A DNA stretch of 20,755 nt from Halobacteriales archaeon QH_8_67_36 (GTDB lineage Archaea > Halobacteriota > Halobacteria > Halobacteriales > Haloarculaceae), in the NCBI GenBank assembly GCA_003021755.1, contig PXQZ01000122.1, positions 1 to 20,755 on the forward strand. Direction: 5' to 3'. Within the stretch, counting starts at the first letter, position 1; each line of letters opens with the position of its first letter. Of this stretch, positions 1 to 6,432 are shown in pieces. The translations under genes were made by a program, and so were the position numbers. Below the pieces are notes generated by a model that saw nothing but the letters and a program-made list of their open reading frames with translations, was not told the DNA's origin and ran no database searches.

Positions 1-252
1 GAGGTGGGCGTCGGCGTTACCGTCGAGGGCGTCGTGTGCGTAGCCGTCGTCGTGGGGCACCACGTCCCGCAGGTAACTCTCGACGTCGCCGAGCAGCCGT
101 TGTTCGGCTTCGGTGACCGCGACGCCGGCGGTCGTGTGTTTGACGAACACTGTACAGACCCCGTGTTCGACGTCGGATGGGACTCTGTCCTCGACGTCCT
201 CGGTGATGTCGACGACGTCGAGGCGGTCGGTCGTCTCTACCTGGATCGACAT
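1..252 (-). CDS. YjbQ/UPF0047 family protein (3' end outside window)
   Basis: The 84 visible codons start at ATG 252 and stay open to the left edge, so the C-terminus is missing. The protein reads MSIQVETTDRLDVVDITEDV, then VCTVFVKHTTAGVAVTEAE and later VPHDDGYAHDALDGNADAHL. The 'F..HTTAGV' motif, the 'D..YRH/AH' segment and the 'GN.DAH' segment are the conserved core of the YjbQ/UPF0047 fold. Members of this family can show thiamine-phosphate synthase activity in E. coli complementation, but the physiological role in archaea is not settled. The start is chosen because the family begins a few residues before the 'I.DIT..V' strand. The gene is transcribed away from the transporter remnant on its right, with about 100 bases between them. 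The family call is firm and the function is not. Confidence 0.85.
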   Translation of the reverse strand, partial: MSIQVETTDRLDVVDITEDVEDRVPSDVEHGVCTVFVKHTTAGVAVTEAEQRLLGDVESYLRDVVPHDDGYAHDALDGNADAHL

Positions 253-352
253 ACGCGCCCGTTCGAGTGGCGAGACCAAGATTCACCCGCCTGCGACACT
301 CCGTCGAAAGCGAGTCTTTGCCGACCAGTCGGTGTGACTGTGCCACGGCCAG

Positions 353-872
353 TCAGTCCTGCGTGGTGTTTTCTCCGTCCTCGGTCGCGGCGTCGGCCTG
401 GCCGTCGGCGGTGTCCTCGTGGGGGGCCTCGGCCGGCGCACCCGCTGCTGGGCCACGTCCGCCGCGGGGTCTACCGACTCGCCGTGGAGCAGTTCCGGGA
501 AGACGGTTCGGACCGCCTCGATGGACAGGACGAAGACGATGGGCATGAGAAAGAAGCCGTACCAGCCGAAGAATATCGGGCCCGGAACGTACGCGAACAA
601 CAGGACGAGCGTGGTGAGGTGGTGGCCGGTCACGTAGGGCCGGAGGAACGTCTGCGGGAGGATGTCGAGGGCAAAGAAGTAGACGAGGGCGATCCCGGTG
701 AAGGGGAGGCCGCGCCGCCGGCACCGACCGCCGAGAGCGCGGGATAGCCGACCACCGGGAGGGAAACCACCTTGCCGACGACGATGGGAACCAGGCTGGC
801 GACCCCCGTCAGCACGCCGAGGGGCAGGACCGGCGGGACCCGGAGCCCCGGCGGCGCGAGCGCGTTCGTCAT
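353..872 (-). pseudogene. AI-2E family transporter C-terminal remnant, frameshifted
   Basis: Three reading frames must be joined to recover one AI-2E (PerM-like) permease C-terminus. The first frame starts at ATG 872 (MTNALAPPGLRVP) and runs through GVLTGVASLVPIVVGKVV to about position 725. A second frame gives FTGIALVYFFALDILPQTF, LRPYVTGHH and AYVPGPIFFGWYGFFLMP to about position 450. A third frame gives an acidic tail ending ENTTQD at stop 353-355. Both joins shift in the same direction, as two single-base losses would. Full-length members have about 330 or more residues with several earlier membrane helices. Here the preceding coding sequence is uvdE, whose TGA overlaps the ATG at 870-874, so the N-terminal half is also missing. 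The family call rests on the conserved LTG..SLVP and LRPYV..GPLLFGWYG regions. Sequencing error could explain the frameshifts but not the missing half. Confidence 0.75.
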
Positions 873-1765
873 CAGTCGCTCATTGCTCGAACGTCGAGTA
901 GCGCCTGCTCTTTCCGACCGGCCTCCAGCATCACGTCGGCGGCCTCGCGGAGCCACGTCGGGACGCCGGCGACATGGTCGGCGTGGGCCTGCGGACGGGC
1001 GTCGGCCCCGTAGAGTCGTGCAGGCTCCGAGTAGTGTGCGACCGGGCGAACGTCGCCCCAGGTCGAGCGGGCGAGGTCGAACGCCTCGCGGTAGGTGCGG
1101 CCGCGGTCCGTGAACTGGTGGTGGTGGTAGTCGAAGACGACCGGAACGAGGTCGCCGACCGCGTCGACGAGTTCCGGGACGCTCCAGAGACTCGCTTTGT
1201 CGTCGTTCTCGACGGTGAGGCGCTGCCGGGCGCCCGGAGAGAGGCGGGCGACGGCGTCGCGGAACCGCCGGGCCGTCGCGGCCTTGTCGCCGTAGGTCGC
1301 CCCGATGTGGACGTTAATACTGTAGTACGGCGACCGGTCGAGCCCCATGTGGTCCAGCCAGTCGGCGTGGTACTCGACGGCGGTCAGGGAGTTCTCGACC
1401 GTCGATTCGGTCTCGCTCGCGAGCTTACACCAGTGGGCCGGGTGGAAGGTCAGTCGCATCCCGTGGTCCCTGACGAACTGGCCACAGTCGGCGGCCAACG
1501 CCGCAATACGGTCGTATTCGGGCAGCTCTTCCAGGTCGAACTGCGAGTTCCACGGCACCAGGTCGGAGGTACAGCGATAGAAGTAGATGTCGTGGTCGAC
1601 GTTCCACTGTAGTATCTCGGAGAGGTCTTCGAGGTTCCGGACCGTCAGTTCGGCGGCGTAGTCGAGCCCCCGTGACTCCCACGTCTTGCGTTGCATATCG
1701 CGGTTGCACCGCAGCGGCGGCTCCCGCTCGCGGAGTGTGCGGTTCAGACAGGCGTAACCAAGCAT
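872..1765 (-). CDS. uvsE: UV DNA damage endonuclease (UvdE/UvsE)
   Basis: A 297-residue TIM-barrel protein of the UvdE family, which nicks DNA immediately 5' of UV photoproducts and abasic sites in an alternative excision repair route. Recognisable family segments in order are LGYACLNRTL at the N-terminus, CNRDMQRKTWESRGLDYA, the RCTSDLVPWNS strand, LTFHPAHWCKLAS, SINVHIGATYGDK, LTVENDDKASLW (a metal-binding Glu region) and VFDYHHHQF (metal-binding His). Length is normal. The frame extends upstream to a GTG at 1801, but ATG 1765 matches the family start. A TATA-like TTGTATTT at about 1791-1798 would place the transcription start at this ATG. The stop overlaps the start of the transporter remnant. 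UV repair suits a sun-exposed halophile. Confidence 0.92.
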   Translation of the reverse strand: MLGYACLNRTLREREPPLRCNRDMQRKTWESRGLDYAAELTVRNLEDLSEILQWNVDHDIYFYRCTSDLVPWNSQFDLEELPEYDRIAALAADCGQFVRDHGMRLTFHPAHWCKLASETESTVENSLTAVEYHADWLDHMGLDRSPYYSINVHIGATYGDKAATARRFRDAVARLSPGARQRLTVENDDKASLWSVPELVDAVGDLVPVVFDYHHHQFTDRGRTYREAFDLARSTWGDVRPVAHYSEPARLYGADARPQAHADHVAGVPTWLREAADVMLEAGRKEQALLDVRAMSD

Positions 1766-1789
1766 CGACGGGTCTAGGTGACCCAGCGG

Positions 1790-1800
1790 GAAATACAACA
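1790..1800 (-). promoter_or_regulatory. TATA-like element of uvsE
   Basis: On the minus strand this reads TGTTGTATTTC, centred about 29 bases before ATG 1765. That is the spacing expected for a leaderless haloarchaeal transcript. The upstream GTG at 1801 would fall on this element, which favours the shorter start. Sequence resemblance only. Confidence 0.4.
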
Positions 1801-1910
1801 CTGCGACCGCAGGGACAGGGGCGCCCGGCTCCCAGTGAGTGCCTCCCGGTCAGTACTGGGTGCCAGGACGGAAGGAACTGTCGCGAATATTGTACGTATG
1901 CCGGAGGCTT

Positions 1911-1989
1911 ATACTGGTAGCTGTAAGTTCGTAAAGATATTCGCCACCCCTGGGTGGCGAATTACTTCAGTTTGTTACAGCCACCAGTA
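1911..1989. repeat. Nested inverted-repeat element (possible MITE or hairpin)
   Basis: The outer arms are 1911-1926 (ATACTGGTAGCTGTAA) and 1974-1989 (TTACAGCCACCAGTAT), which are complementary at 15 of 16 positions. Centred between them is a perfect 11-base palindrome, 1939-1949 paired with 1952-1962 (ATTCGCCACCC / GGGTGGCGAAT) with a two-base spacer. The outer end stops at the base before the TGA of the ASST gene (1990-1992). The 79-base unit could fold as a long stem or could be a miniature transposable element. IS200/IS605-type and palindrome-associated elements of haloarchaea have comparable subterminal hairpins, but no specific family is recognised here. It lies 3' of the ASST gene and 5' of uvsE, so it could also act as a terminator. 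Confidence 0.6.
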
Positions 1990-3456
1990 TCACTCGTCCG
2001 ACTCCGAACTCTCGTCTCGCGTCCCGCCGTCCTCGACGGCAGTGCCCGTCGTCCGTCCGCCGTCCTCGGCGTCCGTGTCGTTCGGCCGCCGATACACCGG
2101 CAATCGGAGGCCGAACGGCGGCAAGCGCCACCGGAGTTCCAGCAGCGCCCAGACGAACAGGGACAGAAGGCCGAGGGCGGTCGCGGCGGCTTCGGGAACC
2201 CCCACCCATACCGGCGCAACGTAGTAGGCGGCGTTGAGCCACCGCGACGGGACGACCCGTCGTAGGAGCTTCCCGGCCGCGACGACGGCGTCCCGGTCGC
2301 TCTTGGCGGTCGTATCGGTGGCCTCGACCGACCGGGAAGTGAGATTCGCCCGCCGAGCGCTTTGCCCACCGGAACTCCCCTCACCGGTGCCCAGCCGTTC
2401 GGCGTCGTAGGGGTGGTCGAGTCCGACCGACCAGACGACGCTGCCGTTCGGTGCGACCTCCAGCACGCGGTTCCCGTGGGTGTCGGTGACGAGCGTGTTG
2501 CCGTTCGGCAGCCGGTCGGCGTCCCGTGGCCACTGCATCCGCTCGTCGGCCCAGGTCCAGGCGCGCTCCCAGCTCCCGTTCTCGCGCTGGTACTCGACGA
2601 CGCGGCTGTTCTCCGAGTCGGCGACCACGATAGCGGGGCCGCCCCGCTCGGCGGGGATGAAGTCCGGGTTGTGCTGTTCGTGCAGGACGTCGTGGTCGTC
2701 GTCGGCGCCGAGCGTCCTGTTCGCCTGTACCCCCGACTCGGGGTCGACAAAGACGACCTGGTCCTGATTGCGCAGGCTCAGCATGACGCGGCCGTCGTCC
2801 AGCAGTTCGACGTCGTTGAGATGGGTCCAGTCGACGGGATAGGGGCCACCGCCGGTGACCGGGAAGGCGTTCTGGGCGTCCCAGCGCCACTCGGTGAGTC
2901 CGGTGGTGGTGTTGACCAGCACCACCGCGTCTGCGTGCATGTCCGCGACGAGGACGTGGCGCTTGTCGACGCGGACGTGGTCGTGCCACTCCGCGGCGGT
3001 CTCGCGTGGGTCATACCGGGAGCGTATCACCGTCGTCTCGCCAGTCGTCAGGTTCGTCCGCTCGACCAGATTGCGCGCACACGGCGGGTCCCGACAGTTT
3101 GGGCCCGCCGTGTGAACCGTGTCGGTCGCGGTGTACTCGACGGTCGCCGACGTGTTCGGGACGGGGTCCACGTCGAAGTACTTCGTGTGCTCGTCCTCGT
3201 AGTAGAGCCGGCTGCCGTTGGGGTGCCAAGCAACGATAGTGCCGTACCGGGCGGACTCGGTCGCAACGGTGACACCTTCCCGGGGCGGCGCTTCGGGAAC
3301 GTCCGCAGCCGTTCCGGTCCGCGGGGCCGTCGTCGCGCCCTGGAACACTATCAGCGCCGAGAGCGAAACGACGGCGAGCAGCGCCAGCCGGAGTCGCCGG
3401 CGGCTCAGGACCCCGGTAACGTGTGCGAACGCGCTCACGTACAGACTCGGCCGCAC
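1990..3456 (-). CDS. Arylsulfotransferase (ASST)-family membrane protein, copy 1
   Basis: A 488-residue protein anchored by an N-terminal helix (about 22-39, RLRLALLAVVSLSALIVF) and a second helix near 412-436. Between them is a large outside domain, and the cytoplasmic tail is acidic. The outer domain has repeats of beta-propeller type: VVLVNTTTGLTEWRWDAQ, THLNDVELLDDGRVMLSLRN, VVEYQRENGSWERAW and RDADRLPNGNTLVTDTHGN. This is the pattern of the arylsulfotransferase/ASST superfamily; bacterial members move sulfate between phenolic compounds. Whether the archaeal proteins do so is unknown. There are many N-glycosylation sequons (NTT, NLT, NRT, NGS). The GTG at 3456 is used, but a GTG at 3438 is equally plausible because a TATA-like AATACTGATAAC (3462-3473) would start transcription there. 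It is paralogous to the protein at 6433-7830. Confidence 0.82.
   Translation of the reverse strand: MRPSLYVSAFAHVTGVLSRRRLRLALLAVVSLSALIVFQGATTAPRTGTAADVPEAPPREGVTVATESARYGTIVAWHPNGSRLYYEDEHTKYFDVDPVPNTSATVEYTATDTVHTAGPNCRDPPCARNLVERTNLTTGETTVIRSRYDPRETAAEWHDHVRVDKRHVLVADMHADAVVLVNTTTGLTEWRWDAQNAFPVTGGGPYPVDWTHLNDVELLDDGRVMLSLRNQDQVVFVDPESGVQANRTLGADDDHDVLHEQHNPDFIPAERGGPAIVVADSENSRVVEYQRENGSWERAWTWADERMQWPRDADRLPNGNTLVTDTHGNRVLEVAPNGSVVWSVGLDHPYDAERLGTGEGSSGGQSARRANLTSRSVEATDTTAKSDRDAVVAAGKLLRRVVPSRWLNAAYYVAPVWVGVPEAAATALGLLSLFVWALLELRWRLPPFGLRLPVYRRPNDTDAEDGGRTTGTAVEDGGTRDESSESDE
2557..2606 (-). repeat. 50-bp perfect inverted repeat, arm 1 (in ASST copy 1)
   Basis: The minus strand of this segment is identical over 50 bases to plus-strand 7331-7380. 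It starts GCCGCGTCGTCGAGTACCAG and ends GAGCGCGCCTGG. It codes for the shared RVVEYQRENGSWERAW part of the two ASST paralogues. Confidence 0.9.
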
Positions 3457-3612
3457 CGAGCGTTATCAGTATTGACGCGCTGTCCCGGAGTAAGGGCGTG
3501 CTGGCAGCGGTAGCAAGTGCTTACCCGGTTCGACGCGTCGGCCGGGCTGACCTGCACGTGGACGGCCAACCGGGAAGCTAACAGTCCTGGCTCACAAAGG
3601 GCGGAAACAGGA

Positions 3613-4428
3613 ATGCAACGGGACCAGGCGGTGTTCGACGACATCCAGTTTCTCACCGGCTCGCCACACCGCCGAGCGGTCCTCGCCGCGCTCTGTGACG
3701 AGCCGGCCCGCCCCAACGAACTCTGTGCGGACATTGACGCCACGCGGACGACGGTTCAGCGCATCCTCGCCGGCTTTCGCGAGCGCCAGTGGGTCGTCAA
3801 ACACGACGGGGACTACCGAGCGACGGTGACCGGCCGGCGGATCCATGAGCGCTACGAGGCGCTCCACGAGGAGGTCACGCGGGCCCGACGCTTCGGACCG
3901 CTGGCGGCACATCTGGGCCCGGTCGCCGACGACCTGCCGGTGGCGGCCGTAAAGAGCGGCCGGCTCACGGTCAGCGAGGACGGGAACCCGTTGGCCGCTC
4001 TCAGCCGGTTCACCGAGTGGCTACGGACCGTCGAGGGGGAGATGCACGCCATCTCGCCCGTCGTCGCCCGGCCGTTCAACGAGATCGGCGCCGAACTGCT
4101 CGACGCGGAGACACGGATCGAGTTCGTCATCGATTCGGCGGTGCTGGAGCAGTCGAAAGCACAGTACGAGTCCGACCTGGAGCTCGGCGTGGACCACGAC
4201 CGAATGACCATCTACGTCCATGAAACCCCCCTTTCCATCGGGGTCGCGTTCGACGACAACCGCTGCTGTGTGATCGCCTACGACGACGCCAACAACCTCA
4301 GAGCGGTGCTCGAAGCCGGGGACGGGGAGCTCTACGAGTGGACCACCGGCGTGTTCGAGCGCCACCGCGAGCGCTCGGTGCCGCTTTCCACGCTGTACGA
4401 CGAGGAGAACCCGGCGGGGAACCGCTGA
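3613..4428 (+). CDS. HTH transcriptional regulator (FilR1-type, haloarchaeal)
   Basis: A 271-residue soluble protein. Residues about 8-75 form a winged helix: FLTGSPHRRAVLAALCDEPA, then LCADIDATRTTVQRILAGFR, then a wing ending VTGRRIHERY. The C-terminal part (EMHAISPVVARPFNEIGAEL, RIEFVIDSAVLEQ, MTIYVHETPLSIGVAFDD) resembles the ligand-binding-like middle domain of the FilR1/COG4742 group of archaeal regulators. The ATG at 3613 is chosen because the family starts just before 'FLTGSPHR'. The open frame extends back to 3517, but that extension has no family character. It is divergent from the first ASST gene (about 160 bases apart), so it may regulate that gene. The effector is unknown. Confidence 0.8.
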   Translation: MQRDQAVFDDIQFLTGSPHRRAVLAALCDEPARPNELCADIDATRTTVQRILAGFRERQWVVKHDGDYRATVTGRRIHERYEALHEEVTRARRFGPLAAHLGPVADDLPVAAVKSGRLTVSEDGNPLAALSRFTEWLRTVEGEMHAISPVVARPFNEIGAELLDAETRIEFVIDSAVLEQSKAQYESDLELGVDHDRMTIYVHETPLSIGVAFDDNRCCVIAYDDANNLRAVLEAGDGELYEWTTGVFERHRERSVPLSTLYDEENPAGNR

Positions 4429-4533
4429 ACGGGGACGGGCAGCACACCGGTTGGCTGCCGACTGTGGAGGGCCGAAGCGGGCGGGGGCAGGACTAAACCA
4501 GGCTCCCCACGGGAACGGTCCGGTCGGGGCAGC

Positions 4534-4545
4534 CTATACTTATCC
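4534..4545 (+). promoter_or_regulatory. TATA-like promoter of the carotenoid oxygenase gene
   Basis: CTATACTTATCC lies 19 bases upstream of centre of the 4553-4575 palindrome. A transcription start about 25 bases downstream would fall inside the palindrome and leave a leader of roughly 85 bases before GTG 4653. Sequence resemblance only. Confidence 0.45.
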
Positions 4546-4552
4546 GCTGATA

Positions 4553-4575
4553 GGTGTTACAGGGGTTGTAACACC
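4553..4575. promoter_or_regulatory. Perfect 9-bp palindrome, candidate operator
   Basis: GGTGTTACA and TGTAACACC are exact inverted repeats separated by five bases (GGGGT). The symmetric half-sites one helical turn or so apart, at the predicted transcription start, suit a dimeric repressor. This is the only such element in the 224-base gap between the HTH gene (ends 4428) and the carotenoid oxygenase gene. The binding protein is not known. The HTH proteins at 3613 and 6147 are local candidates. Confidence 0.55.
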
Positions 4576-4652
4576 ACCGGTCGGGTTCGGTTAAGCGACG
4601 GAGACGGCAAACGGCCGGAAAGGTTCTTTCGTCGCCGTATCGTTGTACGCGT

Positions 4653-6077
4653 GTGACAGTGCCCCACCGCTCCGGTTTCGAGACGCAGTCCGAGGAGGTC
4701 ACGAGCGAACGGCTCCCCGTCGAGGGGTCGATTCCGGCGTGGCTGGCCGGCCGTTACGTGGGGAACGGCCCGGGGCAGTTCGAGGTCGGTGACCGGACGC
4801 TGGGCCACTGGTTCGACTCGCTGGCGATGGTGCGCGGGTTCGACATCGACGATGGGGTTAGCTACACGAACCGGTTCGTCCGGAGCCGGGACTACGCGTT
4901 CGCCCGCGACCGGGGGCGGGTGCGGACGCAGTTCCCCGGAACGCCGCCGGATCGGCCGGTGTGGACGCGACTCCGGCAGGCACTGACCGGCGAGTTCCCG
5001 GACAACCCCGTCATCGGCGTGGCCCGCATCGGCGGCGAACTGGCGGCAATCACGGAGTCGCCGGTCGCACTCACGCTCGACCCCGATACCCTCGAAACGA
5101 CCGGACGCATCGACCTCACCGCCGGCCTCGACGCCGACCTCACGCTTGGCCACCCACACTACGACCCGTGGCGGGAGACGCTCGTCAATCTGGGCGTCTC
5201 TTACGGTCGGGAGACGACCTACACCCTCTTTCGCCGTGACAAGCAGACTGTGGAGCCGACGGCGACAGTCGCGTTCGACGACGCACCGTACGTCCACTCT
5301 TTCGCCCTGACCGAACGCTACGCCGTGTTACCGGCGATGCCGTTCGGGCTCAACGCGACCGAACTGCTGCTGGGTGTAATAACCCGTGCGACGTTCGTCG
5401 ACGCGTTCGAGCGGTTCGACCGGCCGGGCGAGTTCGTCGTCGTCGACCGTGAGACGGGCGAGGTCGCGGCTCGCAACCGGGTCGACCCGCTGTTCGTCTA
5501 CCACCACGCAAACGCCTTCGCCGACGGCGACGACCTCGTGGTAGACCTCGTCGGCTACCGGGACCAGCAGGCCGTGACGGACCTGACGCTGGCGAACCTC
5601 CGGAGCGACTCGCCGTCGGTCCCGCGGGGCGACCTCCGGCGCTACAGGCTGCCACTCGATGGCGGGCGGGCGACCGGCGAAACCCTCCGCGAGGGCCACA
5701 TGGAGTTTCCCGTCATCGACTACCCGGGGCGGCTGGGGCGGCCCTACGACCGTGTCTACGTCGCCGAGTCGGACGGCGACGCGGCGCTCCCGACCCGGCT
5801 GGCCCGCGTGGCCGTGCCCGACGGCGACGCGGTGACGTGGGCGGAACCGGGGGCGTTCCCAGGTGAGCCGACGTTCGTTCGTGCGCCCGAGGCCACCGAC
5901 GCCGATGGCGTCGTCCTCTCGGTCGTTTTCGACGCCGAGACGGACGATTCCTTCCTGGTGGTGCTCGACGCGACGACGATGACCGAACGGGCGCGGGCGC
6001 CGCTGCCCCACCGACTCCCCTATGGCTTCCACGGCCAGTTCTACGCCGCCACCGACCCCGTCCGCAGCATGGCATGA
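4653..6077 (+). CDS. Carotenoid cleavage oxygenase (RPE65/CCD family)
   Basis: A 474-residue protein of the non-haem iron carotenoid oxygenase family. All four iron-ligand histidines can be placed: H167 (TLGHPHYDP), H215 (YVHSFALT), H284 (FVYHHANAF) and H460 (GFHGQF). Other family marks are the N-terminal GRYVGNGPG and HWFDSLAMV segments, AAITESP, and GEPTFVRAP before the last strand. The length is typical. Some members split beta-carotene into retinal, the chromophore of haloarchaeal rhodopsins, whereas others cut apocarotenoids; the substrate cannot be told from sequence. Translation starts at GTG 4653, with a GTG two codons later as an alternative. The gene is alone, with its own TATA-like box and palindrome. 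A GAAAG/CTTTC repeat (4618-4630) precedes the start. Confidence 0.9.
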   Translation: MTVPHRSGFETQSEEVTSERLPVEGSIPAWLAGRYVGNGPGQFEVGDRTLGHWFDSLAMVRGFDIDDGVSYTNRFVRSRDYAFARDRGRVRTQFPGTPPDRPVWTRLRQALTGEFPDNPVIGVARIGGELAAITESPVALTLDPDTLETTGRIDLTAGLDADLTLGHPHYDPWRETLVNLGVSYGRETTYTLFRRDKQTVEPTATVAFDDAPYVHSFALTERYAVLPAMPFGLNATELLLGVITRATFVDAFERFDRPGEFVVVDRETGEVAARNRVDPLFVYHHANAFADGDDLVVDLVGYRDQQAVTDLTLANLRSDSPSVPRGDLRRYRLPLDGGRATGETLREGHMEFPVIDYPGRLGRPYDRVYVAESDGDAALPTRLARVAVPDGDAVTWAEPGAFPGEPTFVRAPEATDADGVVLSVVFDAETDDSFLVVLDATTMTERARAPLPHRLPYGFHGQFYAATDPVRSMA

Positions 6078-6111
6078 CCACGGCGGGAGTGTGACCGGCG
6101 GTACCGCCGGG

Positions 6112-6124
6112 CGAAAACTAAGTA
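6112..6124 (+). promoter_or_regulatory. BRE/TATA promoter of the small winged-helix gene
   Basis: CGAAAA (6112-6117, BRE-like) is followed by CTAAGTA (6118-6124), centred 26 bases before ATG 6147. This is the arrangement of a leaderless haloarchaeal transcript. It suggests that the HTH, ASST and GT39-like genes downstream form their own transcription unit. Confidence 0.55.
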
Positions 6125-6146
6125 CCCGGCTCCCGTCGCTTGAAAC

Positions 6147-6380
6147 ATGTCACCGCCCGGACGCGAAGTCCAGTATACGGAATCGGACGTCATCGAGGTG
6201 TTCAAACACCGGGGCGACTACGCCGAGCCGCTGACCGCCAAGGAGATTGCGGACCGGCTGGGCTGTTCGCGGCGAACGGCGCTGAACAAGCTCCACGACC
6301 TCGAGGCCGAGACGGACATCACCAGCAAGAAGGTCGGCGGGCGCTCGCGGGTGTGGTGGATTCCGGTCCGAACCGACTGA
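6147..6380 (+). CDS. Small winged-helix DNA-binding protein
   Basis: A 77-residue protein made almost entirely of one winged HTH domain: YTESDVIEVFKHRGDYAEPL, then TAKEIADRLGCSRRTALNKL (recognition helix), then HDLEAETDITSKKVGGRSRV and a final WWIPV wing strand. It lacks any effector or membrane domain, so it is probably a simple dimeric regulator or chromatin-like protein. ATG 6147 lies at the expected distance from a BRE/TATA pair. The ASST copy 2 gene begins 52 bases after its stop on the same strand, so co-transcription and autoregulation of that unit are plausible. The target is not known. Confidence 0.82.
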   Translation: MSPPGREVQYTESDVIEVFKHRGDYAEPLTAKEIADRLGCSRRTALNKLHDLEAETDITSKKVGGRSRVWWIPVRTD

Positions 6381-6432
6381 CGATGCCGGAACGACACGAG
6401 CGAGCGCCGGCGCCGACAGCGGCGCGAGGGCC

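Noticed and set aside
1766..1801. Upstream GTG 1801 as the uvsE start
   Set aside because: The extra 12 residues (MLYFPLGHLDPS) are outside the family alignment, and the GTG coincides with the TATA-like element for the ATG at 1765.
2362..3513. Long plus-strand open frame (383 codons) opposite ASST copy 1
   Set aside because: It is exactly antisense to a gene with clear family motifs, and its product is a valine/arginine-rich sequence with no recognisable domain. GC-rich haloarchaeal genes commonly leave such open antisense frames.
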